From Dunaliella salina (lineage: Eukaryota; Chlorophyta; Chlorophyceae; Chlamydomonadales; Dunaliellaceae): DNA of 13,554 nucleotides. The notes under the pieces were generated by a model that had not been told where the DNA came from, did no database searches, and worked only from the letters and a program-made list of their open reading frames with translations. Position numbers and translations under genes: made by a program. Numbering within the stretch: the first letter of the stretch is position 1; every line of letters starts with the position of its first letter. Shown one piece after another: positions 1 through 7,458 of the stretch. Location of the stretch: contig MU069471.1 of NCBI GenBank assembly GCA_002284615.2, positions 161,854-175,407 of the forward strand, given 5' to 3'.

Positions 1-735
1 AGATTGTGTGATAGTTCCCTTATTGCTGCTGATGCAATAAGGTCCCCATCTTTTCCTTTCTCGTGGGGCATTTTGCAGACTTTTAGGTTGAGTTTCCCCC
101 CCGCCTCCCTCTGAGACTTGCTGTTTGCAAGTCAGCTTTGCTTTCCCCGCCACGGCCCAGTGTCGATGAGCGAGCTAGGCCTAAACTGCTAGGTATCCTC
201 CTTGGGTGTGTTTTGCTCCTTTGGCTGTTCCTGGGATTCAGCTTGTGTCCTTCTTGCCTGCGTGTTCCAGAGCTTTTCCAGAGGATTTAGCTGTGTCCTT
301 TCTCTCTCTCTCTCTCCCTTCTCGCGTATTTTGCTCCCCCTCTCTGGAGCTGTGCTTGTAGGCCCTGCAGGCCAGTTTTGTTCCTGTGCTCTCTGGTCTG
401 CGCCCCCACCCCATGTAAGGAAACGCCCTTGAACGAGCCGGAAGAGAACTCCAGATCACTAAAACCCATCCAATTTGGTGCAGTGGGTGGTCAGGGATGG
501 AGATAAGGAGTCAAAAACTAGGGTTCACGCCATGGCTGATCAGGCACGTGTCCCGTATTGGCACCCTTGGAACTCTAGTGTTAGAAAAAGCTCGTGAAAC
601 AGGCTACCACAGGAACCTCAGTTTGTATGGTGAAAGTCACTAGTAAGCTAGGTTGGGGGGCATGCAAAAAAAAGGCAATTTCAGGCCCCAGGTAACCCCC
701 TCTGGTGCCTTATCCTGATCTTGATCTGGCCATAC
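1..735. other. Non-coding stretch, pyrimidine-rich at the start
   Basis: I see no supportable gene here. The first 420 bases are rich in C and T on the + strand, and a short (CT)n run lies at about 300-317. Open frames on either strand are short and low in complexity (Ser/Leu/Cys on plus, Arg/Glu on minus), as expected from this base composition. A short plus frame starts at about 532 in a favourable context (cacgccATGG) but stops after about 21 codons. If the minus-strand exon at 2547-2750 belongs to a large gene, this stretch could be intron or downstream flank. Confidence 0.5.
300..317. repeat. Short (CT)n microsatellite
   Basis: This is an uninterrupted run of about eight CT units inside a wider pyrimidine-rich stretch. 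It explains the Ser/Leu and Arg/Glu repeats in the overlapping open frames, which I do not regard as genes. Confidence 0.8.
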
Positions 736-883
736 CTCAAATCTGCCAGACAGTTACTGGACCAAAAGTTTTAGGACCTGGCTTAATGTGCTCTTTGCAC
801 TGACAAACTCTTGCTCGGTAACTGTCTGGCAGATTTGAGTTATAACCTCTTGAAATTTCACACAATGGTTACCCCCCTCTGGT
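691..883. repeat. Hairpin-forming repeat element with 22-bp arms, flanked by direct repeats
   Basis: Bases 736-757 and 818-839 are perfect 22-bp inverted repeats (core TCTGCCAGACAGTTAC) around a 60-bp loop. The hairpin is bracketed by near-identical direct copies of GGTAACCCCCTCTGGT at 691-706 and 867-883, the right copy having one substitution and one extra C. The phrase CCATAcCTCAAA … GGACCAAAagTTTT inside the element recurs in diverged form near 9612-9652, which suggests a dispersed family. Whether it is a MITE, a foldback element or a relic cannot be told from one clear copy. The direct repeats are long for a target duplication and may be part of the element. Confidence 0.6.
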
Positions 884-1388
884 AAACACCTCCAGCATTA
901 TTAAAGGAAAGGAACAAGACTCTTGATGCCACAAGGGTTTAAACTTGGGCCCCGCTGCACAAAATTTCACCTTATCTTTATTCATGTACATGGATAATAA
1001 GGGAGGAGAGGAGACATAAAGTCTATAAAGAAGTTAGTTCCTAAATAGTCTCACAGTTTGGGAGAAGAGGTTGAGGAGCCTCTTATTTTATTTGGATAAA
1101 TAACCCAAAATTACTACACAAATACGACCCCACCCAAACACAAGAGCGATTAAGAAAATAATAACATCACATGCCAAGTCTAACGGTTCTGGGGCGTCCA
1201 GGCACTTATAAGGGGAAGCCAGTGGAAGTCCCGCACGATGGTGACCCCCTCCGGGCCTGGGTCCAGAAAGAAAAATAAATTCTGGTGCCAGGAGGCTCTG
1301 GAAAGCATAACTTTTGGACAGCACGTGTCAACCTTGTTTAAAACTATATATTCGGAATCTTCACATCGAGGGCTGTCGATTGGCGTAA
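884..1388. other. Stretch without recognised features
   Basis: I see nothing I can support as a gene. The minus frame across 1088-1324 has no splice context or family resemblance that I recognise. Confidence 0.5.
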
Positions 1389-1482
<94 letters not shown>

Positions 1483-1497
1483 TATATACACATATAT
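1389..1497. repeat. Long (AT)n microsatellite
   Basis: About 109 bases of almost uninterrupted AT dinucleotides, with a few C or A interruptions near both ends (1401-1402, 1474-1480, 1489-1492). The open frames that cross it encode only Ile-Tyr repeats and are artefacts. The 11-bp word CTGTCGATTGG occurs on both sides (1373-1383 and 1630-1640). The tract could extrude as a cruciform and is likely to vary in length between strains. Confidence 0.95.
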
Positions 1498-2546
1498 GGG
1501 TCCAATCGGAGGTGGTGGGTGGTGGGTAATTAATGGGCGGTTCCGACCTTTTGGGATCCCCCCTCCAGAATTTTCCTGAGCCATTTCTACATCATTACAA
1601 ATATATCATTGGATTCCTGAGCTCAAGAACTGTCGATTGGTACCCTCTTTGGGCAAATCGGGTAAAGGGGGGTCTAATTGCATGAATCTAAGTCAATGCC
1701 ACATGCGCATGGGTGTGGGCTGCAGGGGGTGTGGAGGCAAACATGCAGCAACCCAATTCAAACTTGCAGGATAGTGACAATGATTAATTTGTTCTTGCAT
1801 GGTGAAGCTAGAAGGGCACTTTGTAGACTTGCAAGCCAGTTATAGGTGCCTGGAAGGGTAGGCTTGCATGGGCGCCCGCTCCTCAATTTTTGCCCCATAA
1901 CTCTGATCCAATTCAATCTTTCAGTGTGCTGAGTATGCAGATGGATGCAGAATTTAAAGAGGAACAGGTTGGTACCCTTGTTGGCTGGATTGGGGCACTG
2001 GAAGGGGGGTTTTGGGGGTGGTGGTGGGTCAGGGGGAACCAGCCCAAAATTTATGTGTGCCTTCTAACAGAAATTTTTTTAGCCTCCTGCTGGGGGCCCA
2101 GATTTGTGCAGATGTACATAGAATTCTCTTTTCAGTTATCAAAGTAGTATGAGCAAGAGCAGGCTCGCCAAGGGGTGTGGGAGAATCATGCTTCATTATG
2201 ATCTTTTTCATTGCCTGAAAATCAAAATTGTGTTCCCGTGCTATTGAAAACACCAGCACCTGACACTGCTCTTTCGTGAGTAAACAAGCTTTGGGTAGAG
2301 TGCAAGCGTCAGTTAGAATAGTTGAGAAACCACCAGTGCCCCATTGCGTTACCCTTTTAGCTGTATTTTAGGCTGCAGGTTGTTATTTCATGGCCAATTA
2401 CACCAAACAGATAACATGTTATCTTACCTAACTTTGTTAGACTAAATTAGACATGCACATTAGAATGCACAGCTGCATGTATCTCTCTGCTCTAAGACTA
2501 CCTGCATTCGCTGTGCCATTGTCATTTCTATCTACGTACCACACAC
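1498..2546. other. Stretch without recognised genes
   Basis: I find no open frame with protein-like composition and matching splice signals. The region from 1950 to 2030 is G-rich, with runs such as GGGGGGTTTTGGGGGTGG. If the exon at 2547-2750 continues, this is the start of its next intron. Confidence 0.45.
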
Positions 2547-2750
2547 CTCTTCCTGCATCAGCTTCTCCATGTCTGGTTCCTTCAGCAACTTGGCCAGCTG
2601 CCGTTGCAACTCTATGGTGTCCTTGGGGTATCTCCGCAGAGCCGCTCCTTCTGCAAGCTGACCAATAGCTTCAGCACTGAATAGCCGGCTCAGCTCACGA
2701 GCGGCAGAACCCACGTTAAAGATGCTCCCAGAGGATCTTTGAGAGGAACC
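2547..2750 (-). CDS. Internal exon of an unrecognised minus-strand gene
   Basis: This is a 204-base open stretch of 68 codons, phase 0 at both ends. On the coding strand it follows an acceptor ending ATATGCAG and precedes the donor GTGTGT. The peptide has normal soluble-protein composition. It has a Ser/Gly-rich start (GSSQRSSGSIFNVGSAAREL), then likely amphipathic helices around SRLFSAEAIGQLAEGAALRR and TIELQRQLAKLLKEPDMEKL, ending in MQEE. I do not recognise the family. The frame stays open upstream into the intron, but there it encodes a Gln/Ala/Lys-rich translation of a minisatellite, so I place the boundary at the CAG. Similar phase-0 exons lie at 8972-9187 and 13217-13444. Exon status is well supported; function is unknown. 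Confidence 0.65.
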
Positions 2751-2793
2751 CTGCATATGTAAGCAGAAGCACTTGCTCATCTGGTAGGTAAGA

Positions 2794-2852
2794 GTGCTTG
2801 CATTGTGCTTTGCTTGCATTGCGCTTTGCTTGCATTGTGCTTTGCTTGCATG
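2794..2852. repeat. Minisatellite, 16-bp unit, three full copies
   Basis: The unit GCATTGTGCTTTGCTT occurs at 2800-2815, 2816-2831 (one T-to-C change) and 2832-2847, with partial units on both sides. It lies about 50 bases upstream of the exon at 2547-2750 on the coding strand, presumably in the intron. The unit is not a multiple of three, which argues against a coding role. Confidence 0.85.
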
Positions 2853-3261
2853 TTGGCTAGCAGCTTCAAAGGGATGCAACCATCCCTCCGCACAGGCGGA
2901 TGTTTGAACCCAGATTCATGTCTTCTGGACTGATACTCATTTACTGCAAGGAGGGTAGAGTTTCACATCACATGCGTTCAACACAGGCACCGCTTGTCGA
3001 GTATCCTGAACATGCATTAACTTATGTCATTTGCAGCAGTATAAAGCATGCGTTACTGCATTAAACTAATTGGAACAGTGAAAACTTGTGGACCTCGCCT
3101 GCGTTCTTGAGTTTTAGCCTTTCCTATAAATATCAAATACACGTAAGGAATGTACCCCCTCATCAGGTCATTCTTGTCTGTGACAGCCATAGCAGCCATG
3201 TAATACCCCAACACCATAACAGAGTAGCAGCAAAGATCCCTTCTGGGTCGGATGAGCTTAC

Positions 3262-3365
3262 GGTGCAGCCATGGTGCCTTTGGGATGGTGCCGTGCTTCA
3301 GGCCCATCGCTAAACTTGGGTTTCATCCATGGCAGTTCCACCACCAGACGGGCTTCGCTACCACC
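3262..3365 (-). CDS. Possible internal exon, unrecognised
   Basis: On the minus strand, a 104-base open stretch follows an acceptor ending ACTACAACAG and precedes the consensus-like donor GTAAGC. Translation begins GGSEARLVVELPWMKPKFSD and continues EARHHPKGTMAAP, a plausible protein segment. The length is not a multiple of three, so it cannot join directly to the exon at 2547-2750: incoming phase 2 gives an early stop there. Another small exon would be needed, or this belongs to a different gene. The overlapping minus frame 3053-3307, which starts MGLKHGTIPKAPWLHRK, is an alternative reading without splice support. Confidence 0.35.
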
Positions 3366-4819
3366 CTGTTGTAGTGTGTGCAGCAATCCTATGCTTGCAT
3401 AACAGCATGCTTCTGTCCTTCGACTTTATCCTGAAGCTTTTAAGTTACTTGGCCTTTCCCATTTCTACCAGGGCTTAAGACAGGCAGTATATGGTTCACA
3501 GTAAGATCTTGTTGGGATGATATCACCTCATGATTTTCTTATGTTTTTCATTTTTCAAAAGAGACAGCAAAAAAAGTGTGATGGGCGCTTTGGTCCAGTA
3601 ATCTAGTTGGATTGAGAATGTCTTGGGAGTGTTTCAACTCCAATTGAATTATCTAAATAGCTTCTGATGAGGTTGTCGGTTGGCCTCTTGTTTGATCTGG
3701 TTGCTCACAATGTAATTTCCAGGTCACAGAAGTTTAAACTTTTTGTTTGGCGCTCGATATGTTGTTTGGCATTTCTGAATGTCCTCGGGGCATTCAAAGA
3801 GCCTGATGGCAAACCCCTGAAAAGGCCTCAATGTAGAACTTTAAAAATGAATAAAGGAAAGAATAATGCATGGGGTGTGAGGGCAAAATGTGATGAAGCG
3901 GGTGAACGACTCTGGCAAAAGCAGCCTTGCGCCAGGCAATAATTTGCAAGCACATGGTGCTCTACAGTATACTGCACGAAATGTAATCATTCTAGATCCC
4001 AAAAAAAATTTCTTTGTGACGCCTCTATTCTGCACCATAAGGTGGGGGGACAGGGGGGTGTCCACATGGCCTGTGTTGGGGTTTAAGCATTCCAGAGCTT
4101 TTCTGAGCCCTCCTGGCCTCGCCTCCCCCACTACTGTTTTTGCAGTTATGTTTCAAAGGTTATAAAGACAAATCTGCAAAACAATTGAATAATTGGTAAA
4201 GTGTGTGAGCTCGGTGCTTTAAAAGGGAAAAAGGGGGCAGCATGGCCAATAACAGGCAATACTGTTAAGAATGGGAAATTTCCAACCATCCCCATTTTGT
4301 CAATTGTACTTTTAGGAGTGTGGGCACACACCATTGGAGAAGAAACGAGCACAATTCTACAGTCTAATTCTTGAGATTTCCTCAGATTTCCTGCCAACCT
4401 TAGATTAAAGATTATGTTTTGCCAACAGATAGCATTATAAACAAGAAGCGTGTTATTCTTAAGACCACAAAAAAGGGGCGAACCTGGTGCTTCCATTGCT
4501 ACAAACACCAATTCACCTCAACTCATGAGGTTTGCTCCTGCAGGAGTCGTTTAAACAAACAAAATGCATTTTGTCCCAGCTTAGTTTTGATCATGCGCAA
4601 CGACTTCAGAGAAGCTCGGGTTGCAAACGCGAAGTGGGACCATAATATCTTACCCTGGCAGCTATTCCAATTGCCAAGCAGCTAAGCATATCTTTTTGGT
4701 GCTTTGCCAAAGGCATCACGGCGAGACCTTACAGCTACCCTACAGGGCCAGGGAAAGCTGACACACCGAGTGGGAGTCCAACCAATAGTGCCTCCCACAA
4801 GCTGACCTTGCTGAACAAA
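3366..4819. other. Stretch without recognised genes
   Basis: AT-rich sequence with short open frames on both strands. The minus frame 4146-4511 and the plus frame 3667-3942 have no start context, splice pattern or family similarity that I can support. I see no long repeats. Confidence 0.45.
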
Positions 4820-4891
4820 TCATTGTGTGCCATCTATTTCCAATCCTTCCAGATTTTGGTCAGTGTTGATGAGGGTCTCAGGCAACAGAAC
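4820..4891 (-). CDS. Weak candidate for a terminal exon
   Basis: On the minus strand, an acceptor ending GCTTCTCAG is followed by 23 codons (VLLPETLINTDQNLEGLEID, then GTQ) and a TGA at 4820-4822. The peptide looks protein-like and the acceptor is good, but the segment is very short. If it is real and part of the same gene as 8972-9187, that gene would end here and the exon at 2547-2750 would belong to another. The plus strand is also open here (4915-5328, 137 codons, Leu-rich), which weakens the call. Confidence 0.22.
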   Translation of the reverse strand, partial: VLLPETLINTDQNLEGLEIDGTQ

Positions 4892-4914
4892 CTGAGAAGC
4901 ACAGCAGTGGAGGC

Positions 4915-5328
4915 GTGATTCTGGCGAGGCTGAGACTGTTACTTTCGCTGGTGGATAGGGCTGCACAGCATGCACTGTGCATGGATGCACTACTCTTGGC
5001 TGCACAGCATGAGGATCTACCCTTCTTTTCCATTCTTTTCATGAATCAAATTGGAATGAATCATGCAGGGGGGCCTATGCACCTCTTGCCATATTCCCCC
5101 CACCCCCCCCTCCAATTCCTATACTGGCTGAAGCGCCTTCAACTCTTGCCCAGAAATCCAAGGGTTAAAATTCTGCTCGCAATTCAAGCATTGGAGAATG
5201 TCACTTTGATGCAGGTTCCTGTGGACAGCAAAGTATGCATGCAGGATATGATGGGGTCATGTGCACGTGCAGGCAAAGGAGCTGATTTGACTGAGAGACC
5301 TTGCTCTCCCTCCACCCCCTCGGTTTGA
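4915..5328 (+). CDS. Unsupported 137-codon open frame, probably not a gene
   Basis: This is one of the longer open frames in the window. It starts with GTG, though the frame is open further upstream, with Leu/Ala/Arg-rich composition (ILARLRLLLSLVDRAAQHAL) and a middle part encoded by long C runs (PYSPHPPL). I see no recognisable domain and no convincing splice sites. It is listed because someone with transcripts could settle it quickly. Confidence 0.12.
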   Translation: MILARLRLLLSLVDRAAQHALCMDALLLAAQHEDLPFFSILFMNQIGMNHAGGPMHLLPYSPHPPLQFLYWLKRLQLLPRNPRVKILLAIQALENVTLMQVPVDSKVCMQDMMGSCARAGKGADLTERPCSPSTPSV

Positions 5329-5506
5329 CCATCCCACACAACCTGATGTCCCAAGTTGCTACAACGACATCCATCTCTGGTAAAGTGATAGAATGCTTCC
5401 GCTGCTCCACGACATGCTCCTTGATAACATCATTAACATTTAAGCAATGTCACAAAATTGTAAACTTGAATTTCAGGTTGCATGAATGACATATACATTG
5501 ACTGGA

Positions 5507-5514
5507 GCGTAACC
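5507..5514. repeat. Left target site duplication, GCGTAACC
   Basis: The 8-bp sequence GCGTAACC lies immediately outside the left terminal repeat and is repeated exactly at 7451-7458 just outside the right one. An 8-bp duplication is the hallmark of hAT superfamily insertion. Confidence 0.93.
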
Positions 5515-5528
5515 CAGTGTTTCTATTA
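5515..5528 (+). repeat. Left terminal inverted repeat of the hAT element
   Basis: CAGTGTTTCTATTA matches the reverse complement of 7437-7450 in all 14 bases. Confidence 0.92.
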
Positions 5529-5545
5529 AGGATTTGGGCCCTGTA

Positions 5546-5597
5546 GGTTGTTGGCTACACAGGATGCTCTAGCAAGAAAAGTGTGTAGCCACCAACC
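5546..5597. repeat. Left subterminal hairpin of the hAT element
   Basis: Arms 5546-5561 (GGTTGTTGGCTACACA) and 5582-5597 pair at 15 of 16 positions around a 20-base loop. The core GGCTACAC is shared with the right-end hairpin, so both ends of the transposon carry the same motif in both orientations. Confidence 0.85.
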
Positions 5598-6299
5598 CAC
5601 CATTTTGTTGCCAAGATTTCGGCTTCGCTAAGCAAAAGCCCTGTGGGAGCAGGCCTGGTCTACACAGACATAGGAAGCGATTTCAAACTTGCACAACACA
5701 ACCTCCAACTCCCTACACATGCCTCAAAAAGAACTATACCTACTTACTTCTTTCCTCCTAACCTTCAAGAGAGGGAAAGACTCAACTCAAGTCGATCAGA
5801 TGCTATTATGATTACCCCTCAAAAGGCCAAGCCTACTTCTAACAGAGTTTGTCCTATGCATTAACATCACACTTTGCACAGATCCACACAGAGGACCAAA
5901 AGAACTAGCCGCGTGAGGCAACCCCATGAACTTCATGAGAATGAACGCCACGCGCACCTAATAGAAACCAAGTTTTGTGAAGACACAAGGCCAGAGAATC
6001 GGTTGAATGCGGCTATGCACGCATGCAGACCTCTGTAAACTTATAAGCGCTAAAGCTGTTACAATTCACCCCATTCTCCTGGGTGTTGGTGGAACTAGAC
6101 TGAGCACACCCTGAAGCAATTCAAACAACTAGGACTGGATCACCAGCGTGCCACTAAGCTTGCTCGCAAACTTCATGCCCATTCTGTTCAATATGCCCGC
6201 AAACTTGTTTCCACACGTTGTGCAATCGAAAACAAGAGTACTTCCCACAGCCAGGTTCTAGAGCCAGGTGCTTCTGGTAACCCTCCAGATCCCCACTAG
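5598..6299 (+). pseudogene. LINE C-terminal region with endonuclease-like domain, frameshifted
   Basis: The first open piece (about 5598-5864) reads through SPVGAGLVYTDIGSDFKLAQ and later SSRSDAIMITP. A second piece (about 5949-6041) contains HLIETKFCEDTRPENRLNAA. A third, ending at the TAG at 6297-6299, contains LHAHSVQYARKLVSTRCAIE and GASGNPPDPH. The order SRxDA … ExK resembles the PD-(D/E)XK restriction-like endonuclease found at the C-terminus of some LINEs; that assignment comes from pattern memory and is inferred. A stop (TAA at 5862-5864) and at least two frame changes break it, so it cannot make the full product. In an intact element this part would nick target DNA. Confidence 0.72.
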
Positions 6300-6430
6300 C
6301 CCGTCTTGACTCATTTCTTGTGGTGGAGGGGGCTCACGACTCTTTATGAGCCAATGTGCCTCCCTTTCCTTAATTGATGTAGGGAGAGTTTCTCTGCCTA
6401 CGTAGTTTTTCTTTTTCTTTTTCTTTTCTT
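5598..6430 (+). mobile_element. Decayed LINE (non-LTR retrotransposon) 3' end, copy 1
   Basis: This segment carries the last part of a LINE ORF and its 3' untranslated region, ending in a (TTTTTC)n-like tail at about 6406-6430. From about 5930 onward it aligns with the second copy at 8393-8860, including the 3' end with CTTGTGGTGGAGGGG and TTAATTGATGTAGGGAGAG. It is truncated at the 5' end, since the reverse transcriptase core is missing, and carries stops and frameshifts. It lies wholly inside the hAT element, beginning right next to the left subterminal hairpin. It either inserted into the transposon or was picked up by it. I did not find a clear target duplication around it. Confidence 0.8.
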
Positions 6431-6543
6431 AGCTGAAGTGGGATACAATAAACTATTACATACAAAAGTAATCAATGAAATAAGGATTGTTTTCCCCTGT
6501 TCTCCAGTTCAAGTATCTGCTTTCATTTTTGTTTCAAGTAGTC

Positions 6544-6876
6544 CTAGCTGTGCTGCTGCACACACGCGGTCATGGGTTGCTGATGCTGCAGAGCGCTGAG
6601 GACTGCTGCGAACTGCACCATTTCCTGCCTCAGTTCCTCTGCAACTATTGCCTGCACTCTTGACAATGGAGGGGTGCTGGTGCTGATGTAGGTGTTGCTC
6701 TTGTAGGCAGCAACATTCAGGAGGTGCTGACAGGTGTGCTGTGTTGGCTCCTTACCCTCATCCACCTCCTGCTGCTGACTCTTGTTCCGGCCACAGTTCT
6801 TTGAGCCCAAGTGCAACCATCGATTCTCCTTCTTGCTCAGGTCCACCACCACCCCATCCCTCTTGCTTGAGCTTGT
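6544..6876 (-). CDS. Open frame of an unrecognised protein inside the hAT element, C-terminal part
   Basis: This 110-codon minus frame ends in TAG and is open from the TGA at 6877-6879. Its composition is protein-like and hydrophilic: DLSKKENRWLHLGSKNCGRN, then a Gln/Glu-rich part, then SRVQAIVAEELRQEMVQFAA likely forming a helix, ending MTACVQQHS. A neighbouring minus frame also reads sensibly over about 6737-6886 (AFHALLGAMNKLKQEGWGGG … ALGLKELWPEQESAAGGG). A splice or frameshift may therefore join parts of both; a GTAAGG donor-like site lies near 6752. I do not recognise the family. It could be a spliced transposon-encoded protein, a captured host gene fragment or a decayed gene. Confidence 0.35.
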   Translation of the reverse strand, partial: TSSSKRDGVVVDLSKKENRWLHLGSKNCGRNKSQQQEVDEGKEPTQHTCQHLLNVAAYKSNTYISTSTPPLSRVQAIVAEELRQEMVQFAAVLSALQHQQPMTACVQQHS

Positions 6877-6950
6877 TCATGGCACCCAAAAGAGCATGGA
6901 ATGCACTTCAGATTTGTATGCCCCAGGTCGATGGAGTGCTCCTATCTGTG

Positions 6951-7262
6951 TCAGGCACAGCATTGATGCCTCTTTGCACACCCTGCACAGGACCTCTTCT
7001 GTCTCTTTGCTTGCGCACGTGCCCTCACTGCGTCAGGTGCTGCAGGCTGGCTAGCAGAGGCAGAGTCAAGAGCAGGAGCAGGGGAAGCACTGGAAGCTTG
7101 CATGGTGCTTGCATGGTGCTGTTGGTCTGGCCCGGAGGATGCTGCTGCTGCTGGAGGGGGCACTGGTTGTACTGGTGCTGGTGCTGGTGCTGGGCCTCCA
7201 CAAGCTGCCTCCTGGCTCCACTCAATTGCTTGCCTTGCCAGAACCCACGATATCCACCTAGT
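6951..7262 (-). CDS. Ala/Pro-rich open frame with a Cys/His cluster inside the hAT element
   Basis: This minus frame is open from a TGA at 7263-7265 to a TGA at 6951-6953. It reads WISWVLARQAIEWSQEAACG, then a Pro-Ala repeat (PAPAPAPVQPVPPPAAAASS), a Ser/Ala linker, and a basic Cys-rich end (RAQAKRQKRSCAGCAKRHQC, then CA). The CxxCxxxHxCC pattern after a Lys/Arg run could be a zinc-binding DNA-contact motif, but it is incomplete compared with known BED fingers. Part of the open frame comes from triplet repeats (CAGCAC, CAGCAG). It lies upstream of the 6544-6876 frame on the same strand, so the two could be exons of one transposon gene. No acceptor or start was proven. Confidence 0.3.
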   Translation of the reverse strand, partial: TRWISWVLARQAIEWSQEAACGGPAPAPAPVQPVPPPAAAASSGPDQQHHASTMQASSASPAPALDSASASQPAAPDAVRARAQAKRQKRSCAGCAKRHQCCA

Positions 7263-7310
7263 TCATATTTAATCATTCATTGTGTTTCTCTTCAATATAT
7301 TGGGATTGTT

Positions 7311-7393
7311 GGCTACACGGGCAGGTCCCAGGGAAATTTGACTGTCGCCCATCAGGTGCACCGGGCGGTTCTGGCGGACCCTCCCGTGTAGCC
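7311..7393. repeat. Right subterminal hairpin of the hAT element
   Basis: Arms 7311-7328 (GGCTACACGGGCAGGTCC) and 7376-7393 are inverted repeats matching at 16 of 18 positions, around a 47-base loop. The shared GGCTACAC word ties it to the left-end hairpin. Confidence 0.85.
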
Positions 7394-7436
7394 AGCCAGG
7401 TCGCCTTTGCATCGCCAATTGGCGACACGTCGCTAC

Positions 7437-7450
7437 TAATAGAAACACTG
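7437..7450 (-). repeat. Right terminal inverted repeat of the hAT element
   Basis: TAATAGAAACACTG is the exact reverse complement of the left terminus at 5515-5528. Confidence 0.92.
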
Positions 7451-7458
7451 GCGTAACC
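7451..7458. repeat. Right target site duplication, GCGTAACC
   Basis: Exact copy of the 8 bp at 5507-5514, directly abutting the right terminal repeat. Confidence 0.93.

Larger units (their letters stand above)
5515..7450. mobile_element. hAT-superfamily DNA transposon, 1936 bp, with intact ends
   Basis: The element begins CAGTGTTTCTATTA (5515-5528) and ends with the exact reverse complement (7437-7450), a perfect 14-bp terminal inverted repeat of the CAGTG type common in hAT elements. Perfect 8-bp duplications GCGTAACC flank it. Inside each end lies a subterminal hairpin built on the same word GGCTACAC (5546-5597 and 7311-7393), a likely transposase-binding architecture. The left interior (about 5598-6430) is a decayed LINE 3' end. 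The right interior holds minus-strand open frames of an unrecognised protein (6544-7262). I see no hAT transposase catalytic or dimerisation region, and at under 2 kb the element is probably non-autonomous. Perfect TIRs and duplications point to a fairly recent insertion. Confidence 0.9.

Noticed and set aside
1180..1584. Open frames on both strands across the (AT)n tract
   Set aside because: Most of their length is Ile-Tyr repeat translated from the microsatellite; there is no other coding evidence.
7025..7276. Minus open frame rich in Gln/His and then Leu
   Set aside because: Its composition is a frame-shifted reading of the same CAG/CAC triplets; the neighbouring frame 6951-7262 is more protein-like.
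6741..7391. 216-codon plus-strand open frame, the longest uninterrupted one in the window
   Set aside because: It encodes Cys/Trp/Leu/Ser runs, the antisense reading of CAG/CAC triplets, and crosses the hAT subterminal hairpin. The minus-strand readings are far more protein-like.
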